From Cercospora beticola (Eukaryota; Ascomycota; Dothideomycetes; Mycosphaerellales; Mycosphaerellaceae): a stretch of 64,000 nt of DNA. The stretch spans positions 248,001-312,000 of the forward strand of contig NC_088939.1 in assembly GCF_033473495.1 (NCBI RefSeq). Direction: 5' to 3'. Every line of letters starts with the position of its first letter. The stretch's first letter is position 1. The position numbers were made by a program, and so were the translations under genes. Below, in pieces: positions 33,901 through 45,947 of the stretch. Below the pieces are notes generated by a model. It did not search any database. It worked only from the letters and a program-made list of their open reading frames with translations, and was not told the origin of the DNA.

Positions 33901-34689
33901 CAGCAGTGACGCGGATGTGGCTGGGAGAGCCGTGGTTTTTGACAATGGCTTCCACAGCCTTTTTCTTCAGCGAAGGGGTAGGGGACCGGCCAGGCTTGAA
34001 GATGCCGCCGCGGAGAAGCTGACCGTTCGAAGCGATCTCGCCGAGAACTGCTGGGTGAGGAAGGGCACTCACGGTCGGCTGGTGAAACGTGTCGTGAGTG
34101 GTGAAGGAGGAGTTCTCGTTGTTCGATCTGCTCGATGGCACACGGAGGCTGCTGTTGGTGGATTGCCGTCCGCGGAACGAGCGAGCAGTGAACGACTTTG
34201 ATCCACGTAGGACGTGCTCTGATGGCAAGCCGTCAGTGATCATGTGCAGGGGTTGAATGGAATCGTTCAGGGAGTGGCGGGATTCAGGGGAGTCAAGGAC
34301 TCGGGCGATGAAGCGCATGTTCGCTGCCACTGCCTCGTCCATGACGGTGGTCGTTGGGGTAGGTGTTTCGGGTAGGTGCAGGTAAGAAGAAGCACGTGGA
34401 AGTGCGGAGCCTTTTTGAGGAGGGCAGCCGAACGCGTGCCGAGTGAGCTTCAAAACAATGGACGCGCTTGGCCTATGAGAGCCTCAGGAGGCAATGCTGC
34501 CGCAACGGCCGTGCAGAAGAAAGTGAGGGTTGATTGTCCAATCATACCTTTGACAAGTTCCGCGTCTTCCCCTTCGTGTTCCTCGATGGACTCAGACAGC
34601 TTAGGCTGCGATTGAGTGTTTCTCAGGCGATGCAGTTCTTCAGCCGAATAGACACGGCGCGTGCTCTTGCAGGCAGTGTTTGTAGCCAT
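30959..34689 (-). CDS. Large disordered protein of unknown function
   Basis: Best model: exon 1 34689-34548 (MATNTACKSTRRVYSAEELH..., ending ELVK) spliced to exon 2 34218-30959, giving 1133 residues. The start could instead be ATG 34830. A second possible start, ATG 34342 (MDEAVAANMRFIARVLD), lies inside the 329-nt intron in frame with exon 2. The protein is mostly low-complexity Ser/Pro/Asn. Ordered-looking parts are GYSAIRVNGGLIKFAPNQR with DMQGNFFQIIDNTLMPLS, a coiled coil (REERNRLFARRRQLVGMLDT), a duplicated WLDGYTCGL/WLNGYCDGL motif, and a basic tail RDWIKGGKGNNA. I do not recognise the family; a scaffold or RNA/chromatin-associated role would be a guess. Confidence 0.75.
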
Positions 34690-35805
34690 GGGGATGGAAC
34701 CCGAGGGAGTGGAAAGTTCGGCCGGGCCGCAGGTTGCCTGGAGGCTTGGTTTCGGCAGGCCGCAGTAAAGTGGAGTCGGTAGCTGTTTGCGTGCTGTGCC
34801 AACGACGATCAGCTTCTCTCCACGCGGCATTGACGAGTGTCACCGTTCCACACTCACAGCGAGGGTTGTATGCGAGATCTGCAGGCCGGTTGGCAAGTCG
34901 ACTGATCAATCAGAGTCCAGGACGAACCTTTGCGAGACGCCAGGTGAGGATCGAAGCGAGCGGTGGCGGCTGACGGTGAGTTGGGTGGCGGAGGCAAGCC
35001 GTGGCCAGTCAGTATGAAGAAGTTGTCAATGGTTCCGGAGTTGCAATGAAGCGCGATGGGACAACGAGAGACGAGTGGTTGGAATGAGGTGCTGCAGCGG
35101 AGCATCAGGGACAAGAGGACAGTGTATTGGCCGAGCACTGCCTCTTGCACTGCCCGACGACGAGTTGCAAGAGCATGTCGAAGGGCTCGAGTTGGAGCAA
35201 GAGTTGGCCGGCCGTGCAGGTCAATCAGGCGGCAGCGTGCACCGACACGTAGGGAAGGCGCTCGACCCGAAGCAGGACCCGATCAGGAACCCGCAGCCAC
35301 CGCCCTTCCTCGTCGACATGGAGCCGAACCACGCGCAGGAGAGGTGAGGAGCAGCCGCCGGCATGCAAGTCAATTGTTGGGTGAGAAGATCCAACGGTCT
35401 AGTGCTCAGTTGCTCTTGCCATCGCAGGGAGATGGAGACGCACTGCGACCCTCTCACTCTGCAACTGAAATTGGTCTCAATCCGGGTGCATTCTTTTTCA
35501 TTCGTACTGCACGATCATGAGCTTTCCACCAGCTATGCCGTGACTGACCTTTTGCCGAGGTGGACGTACTGCGACCGAGGCATGATGCAGCCACCAGAGC
35601 CTAGAAGCAACCCGACTATGGAACTTCTGCGCACTCACCAGGCCACAGATCCAAACTGGCACACATCTCTTCTGCGAGGCGAAGGCACCGAGCTCTCGTG
35701 CACCTCCCGTTGCACACCGGCGATTACTTTACCTCCTTCGACGTCGCCGCGCCGGATGTCCAATCTCTACATACAATATGATACATGCCCTGAAATGCCC
35801 AGCGC
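34690..35805. other. Intergenic upstream of the disordered-protein gene
   Basis: Presumed promoter/5' UTR (possibly including an N-terminal extension to 34830) and the 3' flank of the uS19m gene. A 300-codon plus-strand open frame (35363-36265) is antisense to real uS19m exons and rejected. Confidence 0.5.
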
Positions 35806-36272
35806 TCACTTGTTCTTCGTCTGCTTGTACGTGAAGCGTTTCCGGGTGCTAATTTGTCAGCAGGGAGGAACGAGCCAATGTACAGCGACCAAGAACTTAC
35901 GGAGAGAACTCTCCAAGCTTGTGTCCCACCATGTCTTCCGTAATCCGCACGTCGTGGTATATCTTGCCATTGTATACTTGGAAGATGAGCCCCACAAAGT
36001 TGGGCAGTATTGTGGCACTTCTCGCCTGTGTCTTGATCGGCGGTGTCCTTTCACCTGGCTTTGGTCGCACGATTGGCAGACTTCGCAGCTGTCAGTATAC
36101 GCGCAGGAGAAATTGTCGCGGTCGCGGGTGATTCGAAGGTGGGAAGGAGGCGTACGGAACAATGTGCGGTCCTGCAGTTCGGGGTCAGCGCTGCCAATGG
36201 TTTCAATGGCGCAATCATCAAGTACTCACCCTTCCATACTGATCGCGCCAGCAGCGCCGCTGTAGACCTCAT
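35806..36272 (-). CDS. RSM19: Mitochondrial small-subunit ribosomal protein uS19m
   Basis: Component of the mitochondrial 37S ribosomal head. Four exons (36272-36230, 36171-36156, 36080-35901, 35848-35806) give 93 residues, the family length. Reading: [22 protein letters not shown], here in two parts [15 protein letters not shown] and [15 protein letters not shown], then [36 protein letters not shown] and a YKQTKNK end. These are the classic S19 signature and tail. Exon 2 is only 16 nt. No ORF reveals the gene. Its start is 311 bp from the divergent Mre11 gene. Confidence 0.93.
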
Positions 36273-36583
36273 CTCATCGCTCTGTAGGGCGTCAACAATG
36301 GCAATGTTCTTTCGATTGACGTCGAGCGGAAGAGGCAAGCGCGACGGGCCTTCCCGCTCACGTGACCGCGCGTAAAAATCGCGCTGCTTCGCGCAGGCTG
36401 CCGTCGCCCCTCGCCCAATCACCGCCACAGATGCTCAGATGCTTGTCCTTCGTTTGACCTTCACTCGCGTTCATCGCGCATTCGCGTAGGCACTTCTGCT
36501 TTCCCGTTTGCTCGTCTTTCAATGTAGTCTCCTACTTGGGACCTGCTCACTCCCGTCCTCTCTTCAACACATCGACCGGCATC
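36273..36583. promoter_or_regulatory. Divergent promoter, RSM19 / MRE11
   Basis: 311 bp between divergent start codons, containing CT-rich tracts (around 36430-36540) before the MRE11 ATG, as in many fungal promoters. Confidence 0.55.
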
Positions 36584-39002
36584 ATGCCGTCTCAACAAGG
36601 TACAACACCGAGCCCATGCCAGTTGAAACTCGAAAGAATCAAATGCTCACCAAAGGCTTACACAGCAGCCGATACGATTCGCATACTTGTGGCCACTGAC
36701 AACCATGTCGGCTACAATGAACGCGATCCCGTTCGTGGCAACGATAGCTGGCAGACTTTCGACGAAATCATGCAGCTCGCCAAGACTCGCGACGTCGATA
36801 TGGTTCTCCTCGCAGGTGACCTTTTCCATGAGAACAAGCCCTCTCGACAAGCCATGTACCAAGTCATGCGAAGTTTACGCGAGAACTGCTTCGGTGACAA
36901 GCCGTGCGAGCTGCAGATGCTGAGCGACAGCAGCGAACACTTTGCTGGGTAAGCACATGGCACAAGACGATCATTTGAGCCGGACTTCTGCTCGACTCAG
37001 CATGATTGCAGTGCTAACACATTGCAGTGCCTTCAATCACGTCAACTACGATGACGAGAACATCAATGTGGCCATACCAGTCTTTTCAATCCACGGCAAT
37101 CACGACGACCCTTCTGGCGAAGGGCACCTTGCCGCTCTTGACATCCTTCAAGCTGCGGGATTGCTAAACTACTACGGAAGAACACCAGAATCAGACAACA
37201 TACATATCAAGCCGGTCCTGCTTCAAAAAGGGCAAACCAAACTTGCTCTGTACGGCATGAGCAACGTTCGTGACGAGCGACTCTTTCGGACATTCCGAGA
37301 CGAGCAGGTCAAGTTCTACCAACCATCGCGACAAACAGGAGACTGGTTCAACATCATGAGCGTGCATCAGAATCACCATGCATACACTGAGACGTCATAT
37401 CTGCCTGAACGATTCATCCCAAGCTTCATGGATCTGGTCATTTGGGGCCACGAACACGAGTGCAAGATTGAGCCTGAAGAGAATCCGGAGATGGGCTTCA
37501 AGGTCATGCAGCCTGGCTCGTCAGTGGCAACGTCACTCGTCAAAGGCGAAGCCGTTCCCAAACACGTTGCCATTGTGAGCGTAACTGGGCAGGAGTACGA
37601 AACCGAATCTATCAGATTGAAGACCGTGCGGCCTTTCATCGTCAAGGAGATTGCATTGAAGGACTATCCCGAAGCGTGCGAAATTGCCATGTCTAACAAA
37701 GCCGACAAACGTGGTGAAGTGTCCAAATTTCTCGCCAAGATCGTCTACGAGCTCATTGAGGAGGCGAAGCAGGAGTGGTATGAGATTCAAGACGAAGGAG
37801 ATGTGGATGAGGAGGATGAGCCTCCAAAGCCAATTGTCCGGCTTCGGGTCGAGACAACACCACCTGAAGGTGGGACATTCGACGTTGACAACCCACAGCG
37901 CTTCTCTGGACGTTTCGCAGACGTAGTTGCGAATGCTACAGATGTGGTACAGTATCATCGCAAACGCACGGCTATCGGCCGGAAGAAGGTGGATGCTGAT
38001 GTACCCAACATCGACGATCAGCAGTTCGTCAACAAGAGCGGGGCCATCGACACGGCTGGGGTGCATAAACTGGTCAAAGAGTACTTAGGTATTCAATCTC
38101 TGAGCATTCTCCCCCAGAACACCTTCAGCGAGGCCGTCTCTCAATTTGTGGACAAGGACGACAAATTTGCAATGCACGAATTCGTTGATGAATACCTGAA
38201 GAAGCAACAAGATGCTCTGATGGAGACTCAAGGGGACCGCGAGGGCGGCGAGCTGATGGACGATGACTTGATGGAGGCGACCCTCGAGAAAAACCGCCAG
38301 ATCCTTGAAGAAGCGCACGATAAGGGCGAGCGTAAGACGAAGAATTGGAAGGCAACTCGAAACCCCCGGCCAGATGACTGGGATAGCGATGAGCAAGGGC
38401 AATCTTGGGAGGACTCTATCTTGTCGTGGATTGGTCCTGAAGGAGCCGAAGGTCAGGAGGACAATGACGACGACGACGATGCCGCGAGCGTTGCGTCAAG
38501 TGCTCGTCCCGCAAGAGGGCGAGGCAGTCGGGGCGGCAGAGGTGGCAAAGCTGCGGGTGGTACAACCCGTAAGACTACCGCTGCTGCAGCCAAGAAAGCC
38601 CCAGCAAAGACAACGACAGCGGCTCGTGGCAAGAAGAAGCCGGTATCGGATGACGAAGATGTGATTATGCTCGACGATGACGATGATGAGGCGGATAACG
38701 ACAGTCTGCTCTTTGTGAGCCAGGCTTCGCGCACGCAGCGCTCGGCCAGTCCACCGAAGAAAGCCCCAGCACGTGCAACAACTCGCGGCAGAGGCCGAGG
38801 CGGAGCGGCGGCAAGCAGAGTGAATGGCACACAGCAAACGCTGAGCTTCGGCACGCAGCCAAAGACCACGGCGAGGGCGAATGGCACAGCCAAGCCGGCA
38901 GCGTCGAAGCGCCGTGAGCCTAGCGATGACGAGATCAGCGACGACGATGCCTTTGAGACACCGCCCGCTGCACAGAGGAGTACGAGGACGGGCAGGAGGT
39001 GA
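36584..39002 (+). CDS. MRE11: Double-strand break repair nuclease Mre11
   Basis: Nuclease subunit of the Mre11-Rad50-Nbs1/Xrs2 complex in DNA break repair, meiosis and telomere maintenance. Exons 36584-36948 and 37028-39002 give 779 residues. Phosphoesterase motifs in order: [46 protein letters not shown] and [13 protein letters not shown]. The capping domain follows ([18 protein letters not shown]). The C-terminus has acidic runs (DDDDD), GAR-like repeats ([11 protein letters not shown]) and Lys/Ala stretches, as in eukaryotic Mre11. The start ATG is 17 codons inside a longer open frame and matches the family start. Confidence 0.97.
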
Positions 39003-39551
39003 TGACAGCGGGCCTGGTCGTTTGAGGGACACAAATACAGAGGAGAACGGACTGGTTTTTGCATTGCTCACATTTTAGCGTAGCACAGCGTGGCGCGGGG
39101 CGTTTCATGGTTGTCACTAACGACTTCGTGGCATGAACATGTAGATACCGCCTGTTTCCACAATGAATGCGAAGACGACGGATACGCGTATAGCTTTTAT
39201 TCTCAGCAAAGTGTGAAGTGTCTCGCTGCTTCCATAAGCGTTGTGTGCCTGAGGGTGCCTTACAAAGCGGGTCTCTGACGGCATGTTTGAAGCTGTCTTG
39301 GTTGCCTCCCGTCAAACACGCGCCGCCATCTCCCACCTTCGACGCATCGACAAAGCTGTTGGCTCTTTCACCATCTCACAACTGCTGAACCGAACAAACA
39401 GAGACATTGCACAGAACATTTGGAGAGGGAGTGGAAATCGGTGCAGGGCAAACACAAGTGGGAGTGGGAGCAGTGTAAGGTCCACCAGTCATTACTGCTG
39501 CTCTTTCGCCGTCCCGCACAACGTGCTGCGCCTTGCTCGACACTCGCTCAT
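39003..39551. other. Intergenic between MRE11 and UBA1
   Basis: 549 bp between tandem plus-strand genes: 3' flank of MRE11 and promoter of UBA1. Open frames into UBA1 begin at non-ATG or unconserved codons. Confidence 0.55.
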
Positions 39552-42500
39552 ATGAAGAGACCAGCAGAGTCTCCTCCGCACGAACACTCCGACGCCCCGC
39601 CCCAGCAGAAGCGATCCATCTCCGAGCCGCGTGCAAACGGGAACGGCACGATGAGCACGCCCATGGACGTCGACCATCCGCAGAAGGCTGTGCAGCAGCT
39701 GAAGGAAGCCAGCAACGGCCATGGCGAGATTGATGAGAGTCTCTACTCTCGTCAGCTGTACGTGCTGGGCCATGAGGCCATGAAGCGTATGGGCAGCAGC
39801 AACGTCCTGGTCGTGGGTCTGCGCGGCCTTGGTGTGGAGATTGCAAAGAACATTGCCCTCGCGGGCGTGAAGAGCTTGACACTGTTCGACCCGAAGCCGA
39901 CGCGGATCGAGGACCTCTCGTCGCAATTCTTCCTGCATCCCGAAGATGTGGGCAAGCCTCGCGCCGATCTGACTGCGCCGCGCGTGGCCGAGCTGAACCC
40001 GTACACGCCTGTCTCGGTCCATCAAGCAAAGGACCTGACGAGCGATCTGAGCCAGCTCAAGAAGTATCAGAGCATAGTTTTGACTGACACTCCACTCAAA
40101 GACCAGCTCACAATCGCCGACTACTGTCACGAAAACGGCATCTACATCACGATCACCGACACTTATGGTCTCTTTGGCCACATCTTCACCGATTTCGGAA
40201 AGAACTTCACCGTTGGCGACCCCACAGGCGAGAACCCGCTCAACGGCATCGTCGCCGGCATCGATTCGGACGGCCTCGTCTCTGCACTCGACGAGACACG
40301 CCACGGCCTGGAAGATGGAGACTTTGTCACATTCTCGGAGGTGGAAGGTATGGAGGCTCTCAACGATGGCACGCCTCGCAAGATCACGGTAAAGGGACCA
40401 TACACTTTCCAGATTGATCTGCCGGCGAATGCAGGGCAGTACCAGAGAGGAGGACTGTATCAGCAGGTCAAGATGCCAAAGATCTTGGACTTTGAGCCAC
40501 TGAGCAAGCAGCTGAAGAAGCCTGAACAGCTCATTTCCGACTTTGCCAAATTCGATCGCCCCGGACAGCTCCACGCAGGCTTTCAGGCGTTGCATGCGTT
40601 TGCCGAAAAGCACAACGGGGAACTGCCACGAGCACACAATGATGAAGACGCCAAGGAGGTGCTGAAGCTTGCACAGGAGATCAACGAGCAGTCGGAGGAC
40701 AAGGCAGAGTTGGACGACAAGATCATCACTGAGCTTTCATATCAAGCACGTGGGGACCTCTCACCCATGGCCGCATTCTTCGGAGGTCTGGCCGCGCAAG
40801 AAGTGCTCAAGTCGGTATCTGGCAAGTTTCACCCGATCAAGCAATGGCTGTACCTGGACTCGCTTGAGTCACTCCCGACATCCGTCAAGCGATCGGAAGA
40901 GCTGTGCAAGCCAGTTGGTTCACGATATGATGGCCAGATTGCAGTGTTTGGTAAGGAGTATCAGGAGAAGCTGTCGAACGTCAAGCAATTTCTCGTCGGG
41001 GCTGGCGCCATTGGTTGTGAGATGCTGAAGAACTGGGCAATGATTGGTCTCGGTACTGGGCCACAGGGCAGGATTTGGGTGACCGACATGGACCAGATCG
41101 AGAAGAGCAATCTCAACAGACAATTCCTTTTCCGACCTAAGGACGTCGGCCAGCTCAAGTCAGAGTGCGCAGCTCGTGCTGTGCAGGCCATGAACCCTGA
41201 TCTTACGGGGCACATTGAGATGCTGAAGGATCGTGTGGCGCAAGACACGGAACACGTCTTCAACGAGGAATTTTGGCAGAATCTCGACGGCGTCACTAAT
41301 GCTCTGGATAATGTGGATGCTCGTACCTACGTCGATCGGCGATGCGTCTTCTTCCACAAGCCTCTGCTGGACAGTGGCACTCTCGGCACCAAAGGCAACA
41401 CACAGGTTGTGCTGCCTCGTCAGACAGAGTCCTACTCCAGCTCGCAAGATCCTCCGGAGCAGTCATTCCCAATGTGTACGCTTCGATCATTCCCGAACCG
41501 CATCGAGCACACCATCGCTTGGGCCAAGGAGCTTTTCAACACCGTTTTCACAGCGCCGGCAGATATTGTCAATTCGTACATTACGCAAAAGGACTACCTG
41601 GGCACCGCGCTCAAGCAGTCCGGAAACGAGAAGCAAACTCTCGAGACATTACAGGAATTCCTGGTCACCAGCAAGCCAAAGTCTTTCGATGATTGCGTTG
41701 AGTGGGCGCGTCTACAGTTTGAGAAGCACTACAACAATGCCATTCAACAGCTGCTGTACAACTTTCCTAAGGACAGCAAGACTTCATCCGGTCAGCCTTT
41801 CTGGTCGGGGCCGAAGCGTGCTCCTGATGCGCTCACTTTCGATCCCAACAACGAGACGCACTACAACTTTGTTCTCGCTGGTGCCAATTTGCACGCCTTC
41901 AACTACGGTATCAAGCAGACCACCGACCGTGATTACATCTTGGGCGTTCTCAACCGCATGATTGTGCCAGATTTCAAGCCTGATCCTGGTGTCAAGATCC
42001 AGGCCGATGACAAGGAACCAGATCCGAACGCGCAGCCGTCTGGAGCCGACGACGACAATGCTCAGCTGGAGAAGATTGCCAAGTCTCTGCCTCAGCCGAA
42101 GCAACTTGGCGACTTCCGCATTGAAGGTGTGGAGTTCGAGAAGGACGATGACACCAACTTCCACATTGATTTCATCACCGCCGCGGCGAACCTTCGTGCG
42201 GAGAACTACAAGATCCAGACGGCAGATCGACACAAGATCAAATTCATCGCTGGCAAGATCATCCCCGCCATCGCCACGACGACGGCCCTGGTCACCGGCC
42301 TGGTCATCCTTGAGCTGTACAAGATCATCGATGGCAAGACGGATATCGAGCAGTACAAGAACGGCTTCGTCAATCTGGCGCTGCCGTTCTTTGGCTTCTC
42401 GGAGCCCATTGCTTCACCCAAGGGCAAGTACCAGGGCAAGAATGGAGAAGAGACGATCGATAAGCTGTGGGATCGCTTCGAGACGGAGGATGTCACACTG

Positions 42501-42821
42501 CAGCAGTTCCTCGACGACTTCAAGGAGAAGGGTCTCAGCGTCACCATGATAAGCTCTGGAGTGAGTCTGCTGTACGCCAGCTTCTACGCTGCGTCCAAGA
42601 ACAAGGACCGCTTGCCGATGAAGTGAGTATTGACCCTTTCATTGCTGATGTTGACAAAGCTAACATGATATCGCAGGTTGTCCAAGCTCGTGGAACACAT
42701 TTCGAAGAAGAAGATTCCCGAGCATCAGAGGAACGTCATTTTCGAGATTACTGCTGAGGATATGACGGAGGAGGATGTCGAGATCCCGTACGTCATGGTG
42801 AAGTTGGGTGACCGCCAGTAG
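39552..42821 (+). CDS. UBA1: Ubiquitin-activating enzyme E1
   Basis: Adenylates ubiquitin and carries it as a thioester for transfer to E2 enzymes. Exons 39552-42622 and 42677-42821 give 1071 residues. The order is complete: inactive adenylation half ([19 protein letters not shown]), first catalytic half, active adenylation domain ([36 protein letters not shown]), the active-site cysteine in [16 protein letters not shown] (Cys642), and the ubiquitin-fold domain ending [10 protein letters not shown]. The N-terminus [11 protein letters not shown] resembles a nuclear localisation segment. The last 48 codons sit in the small second exon. Confidence 0.98.
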
Positions 42822-43153
42822 ACGCCGTTCAAATGAAGCCCGGACTGGGAAGGCATAGACTTGCTTTTACTCCCCTTTCTCCTCAGGAAAGACGTGGTCG
42901 GTCGATGTAGAATGATACATACGAGGAGCACAGGCTTTCAACTGGCCAGAAGAGGCTACTCTTCGCTGCTGCTCGCTGGTAGCATAGCGTGGTATAGATA
43001 GATGAGCATGGAATGCGAAATGATGGTATGATATTACTTTGTCACTCTCCTGGTCTAAGCACTGCTCAGTCGTAAGGTCATATCTCGTGCTATCGTAGTC
43101 GTCGTACTGTGGGTATCATTTGTGAAACGGAAGTTCTCTGTTGTCCTCATCAC
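42822..43153. other. Intergenic, convergent 3' ends
   Basis: 3' flanks of UBA1 (+) and the F-box gene (-). Nothing else recognised. Confidence 0.6.
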
Positions 43154-44077
43154 TCAATCAATAACAATCACTTCTTCTGCACTTGCTCCTTCCCCCGTTG
43201 CCACATCGAAGCTTCCCTCGTCGTCCTCATCTGATGAATCTCCTACCACAATCGCCTCTTCTCTCCTCCTCCTCTCCTCCTCCCTTGCTACCCTTTCCTC
43301 CTCAACCAACTTCTTCTTCTTATTCTCCACCCACTTCTCCCTCCTCTTCACCCTCCCCTCTCTCTTCCTCATCAAATGTTCCTCCCAATCCTGCCCATGA
43401 ACCTCCCTCGCCCTTGCCTCAATATCCTTTCTCAGCAGCATCGTCGTCGGAGCACCCTGACAGATGTAAACCCCATATCGTACTTTCTTCGCCTTTATCC
43501 AAGCTATCTGTGCCGGATCCCAGTCTTCTGCGAGGGAAGTGTCGAGATGATAGGGCTTGAGATCGTAGTCTTTCAAAGCGGAGGTCTTGGTCATTTTGTC
43601 GGGCCAGTGGGTGCTATCGCATGCGGAGCAACAGTTTAGACCGTTCATGAGGATTGCGGAGCGGGAGGAGGGTTTGCCGCAGAAGGTACATTTTGTTGTG
43701 GACCAGGTTAGGAGGGCTTGGGAGGAGCGGTTGCGATTGCGGAGGTAGTTTGTTTGGGACATGGTGGGGGTTTTGGAGGAGGGCTTTCTGCGCTTTGCGG
43801 ATGCATTCTTGGGAGGTTTGAATTTTGTGATGGATTGGTGTTGGAGGAGGAAGTGTTGCGCCCAGGCGTGGACTTCGTGGTGGAGCGTGCGGCAGGTGTT
43901 GGATAGGCGTTCGAGGTCGTGGGGAGCGCTGCGAGGTGCTCTGCGGAGGAGGACTTTATCGGGTTCGTGGGTTGGGAAGAGGTAGGAGATGATGTTTTGG
44001 AGGAGTTCGGAGGGGAGGGCGGTGAGGTGGTCGGGTGGTGGGGTCGGCTGTGGTGATTTTCGTAGACTCGCCATCAT
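43154..44077 (-). CDS. F-box protein with CxxC zinc-binding segment
   Basis: Probable SCF adaptor of 307 residues; single exon from ATG 44077 (or 44074). The F-box is LTALPSELLQNIISYLFP. A Cys cluster follows, CTFCGKPSSRSAILMNGL then NCCSACDSTHWP, spaced like a small treble-clef zinc site. The C-terminal third is a strongly charged coiled coil (REEERRRREEAIVVGDSSDE) ending in an acidic tail. The sense strand is C-rich over the F-box half and G/A-rich over the coil. Confidence 0.8.
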   Translation of the reverse strand: MMASLRKSPQPTPPPDHLTALPSELLQNIISYLFPTHEPDKVLLRRAPRSAPHDLERLSNTCRTLHHEVHAWAQHFLLQHQSITKFKPPKNASAKRRKPSSKTPTMSQTNYLRNRNRSSQALLTWSTTKCTFCGKPSSRSAILMNGLNCCSACDSTHWPDKMTKTSALKDYDLKPYHLDTSLAEDWDPAQIAWIKAKKVRYGVYICQGAPTTMLLRKDIEARAREVHGQDWEEHLMRKREGRVKRREKWVENKKKKLVEEERVAREEERRRREEAIVVGDSSDEDDEGSFDVATGEGASAEEVIVID

Positions 44078-44385
44078 GGCCAATCTGTGAGTGTTTATAT
44101 TTTCGATGTGTTAATCCATTCCGCAATGTCAAGTCCGCAACTGCTGCAGGAGCGCGTTCATGTGAAAGTGGAGTGAAAGCTTATGTAAGCGAAGTTGCAC
44201 GTCTGCTGCTACCTCCTACTCCTACGTCCCTCCTGCAACTCACCACGCCAACTGCCATTAACGCCTACCACTCATTGAACTCATTGTCCTCCGCTTCTGG
44301 TATCTCGATATCATCGTCCTTCGCTTGCGATATGAGCCGCGCCAGCACCTCGTCCAGGATGTCCATCGAGCCGCCGAGCAAGACT
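44078..44385. other. Short intergenic stretch
   Basis: About 308 bp between the F-box gene start and the 3' end of the upstream UstYa-like gene, both on the minus strand. No motif assigned. Confidence 0.5.
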
Positions 44386-45171
44386 CTACTGAACGCCCCC
44401 TTGGATTTGCTGGTCAATACACGGGTGCTGGGCATAGCTAGTCAGCTGAAACTCTGAAACGGGCGATAGCGATGACACCTTACCAATGCTCAGCGTGAAG
44501 CGGAACATCGTATCTCTCCTCCAAGATGACCTTGCCCAATAACGCCAGCTCACGCTTCTGCCACATCTGTCAAGTTCGTCAGCTGCGTACGGATCACGTC
44601 AGTATGCTTCTCGACTCACAAACATGCAGTGCATGCTATGCCAATGCTGGTCGGCAAAGAAGAAGTCGCCCGTGTCGGCCATTGCTCCTACTTCTTCCTT
44701 GCTAATAGGTTGGGTCATATTTACATCAGAGAAGTATCGCCAGGCCCCTCCAGCTTGAAGATTTGTCGCAGCCTGCTCGAATGCGTCCGAAAGCTCTGCA
44801 TCGCGACATTCCGCTGGCAGCCACGCCGGTGACATGGGATCGAATTTGCACCCCAAGCTTTCAGCCTCGGCGATGGTGGTACCGCAATAACATTTGTTCA
44901 GAGGCCTCTGCGATCGTGCTGCTATAGCTTTGAAGAGGATCGGCGCGCTAAGTGTTAATAGAGCGAGAAGTGTAACGATCCTGCCAGCTGGACTGCGAAA
45001 GACAGTCTTTGCAATCCCACCCAGTCTTGCCAGTCTGGTTCGTGGTGCTTCGCTTTCTAGCCCAATATCCTCCGGAGAAATGTCCTGATACTTCTCATTA
45101 TCGTCGTGCTCGAGTGCTGCGTAGCCCTTGGAAAAGGCGAATGTTTTGCCGATGAAGGAAGCCATATTCAT
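44386..45171 (-). CDS. UstYa-like (DUF3328-type) membrane protein 1
   Basis: Single-span membrane protein with two HxxHC motifs, the signature of the UstYa family implicated in oxidative cyclisation of fungal peptides. Exons 45171-44620, 44566-44484 and 44437-44386 give 228 residues. A cytosolic N-terminus leads to the anchor GRIVTLLALLTLSAPILF. The lumenal part carries HSMHC (178-182) and HAEHC (208-212), plus CYCGTTIAEAESLGC. The second ATG at 45165 is an alternative start. It belongs to a divergent branch whose biochemical role is untested as far as I know. It is the left partner of the peptide gene at 45948-46297. Confidence 0.75.
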
Positions 45172-45947
45172 TGGTGGTTCGAGCCAGCACGAAAGGTGGC
45201 CTATGTACTTAACAATTCAGACGAGCTCAGCGGCGTTGCACTCGAATCGACCGTCTCATCCGCTCATTCATCAGCTCCGAAGCTAGCACGTCGACCAGGT
45301 TATCGGCATCCCAATACCAGAGCTTTCGAAGAATCCCAGGAAGGGAAGATACGAGCGACCAGACATGCCGGTCATGCCGGCCTGCACATCTTACAACATG
45401 CTTGAATATCGATTGTTTCGATTGTATCAGGGTATATCGGCAATTCCTAATGCTGAACATGGCTGCTCACAACCGACTCTATGCCGCGCGTGAACCTTTC
45501 CCTGCAGGACAAGGGCATTGGCATGTGATATGACCTGTGTGACTGAGCCTGAGGTAGGGTATGGAATATCGCTCACCGCTCTACAATGTGTCATCCGGAC
45601 ACTACTCGGATTCAAGGCATATAAGCTCAAGGACTTTTTAGGCTCTCGTGCCAATAAGCTGTCGCAAGCCGAATGCCAAACAGGTCGCACATTGCCAGAG
45701 AGCGAGATATACCTGCTTTTCGATCCCCGAATGCAGGCGACAGACTGTACTCCCGCGACGCAATCTCACTGTCACTTTTCCGTTGCGGAATTGTAGCATT
45801 CTTGTGCAGCTGAGCTGCTCGCACGATTGCATTCATGTTGTATCAAACAAGGTGGTATAGCAATCACAACTATACGCAGTTCCGCAACCCACAGTGCTCG
45901 CTGCCGCTTCAAGCATGAGCCGCAAACGAGCACTTGCAGGATGGCAT
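45172..45947. other. Intergenic between UstYa-like 1 and the secreted-peptide gene
   Basis: 776 bp; promoter of the UstYa-like gene and 3' flank of the peptide gene. Short ORFs on both strands, none supported. Confidence 0.5.

Noticed and set aside
30959..34453. Start of the disordered protein at 34453
   Set aside because: The codon there is TTG, not ATG; ATG 34342 or the spliced upstream exon are better starts.
35363..36265. 300-codon plus-strand ORF
   Set aside because: It runs antisense across the conserved exons of the mitochondrial uS19 gene and has no recognisable domain.
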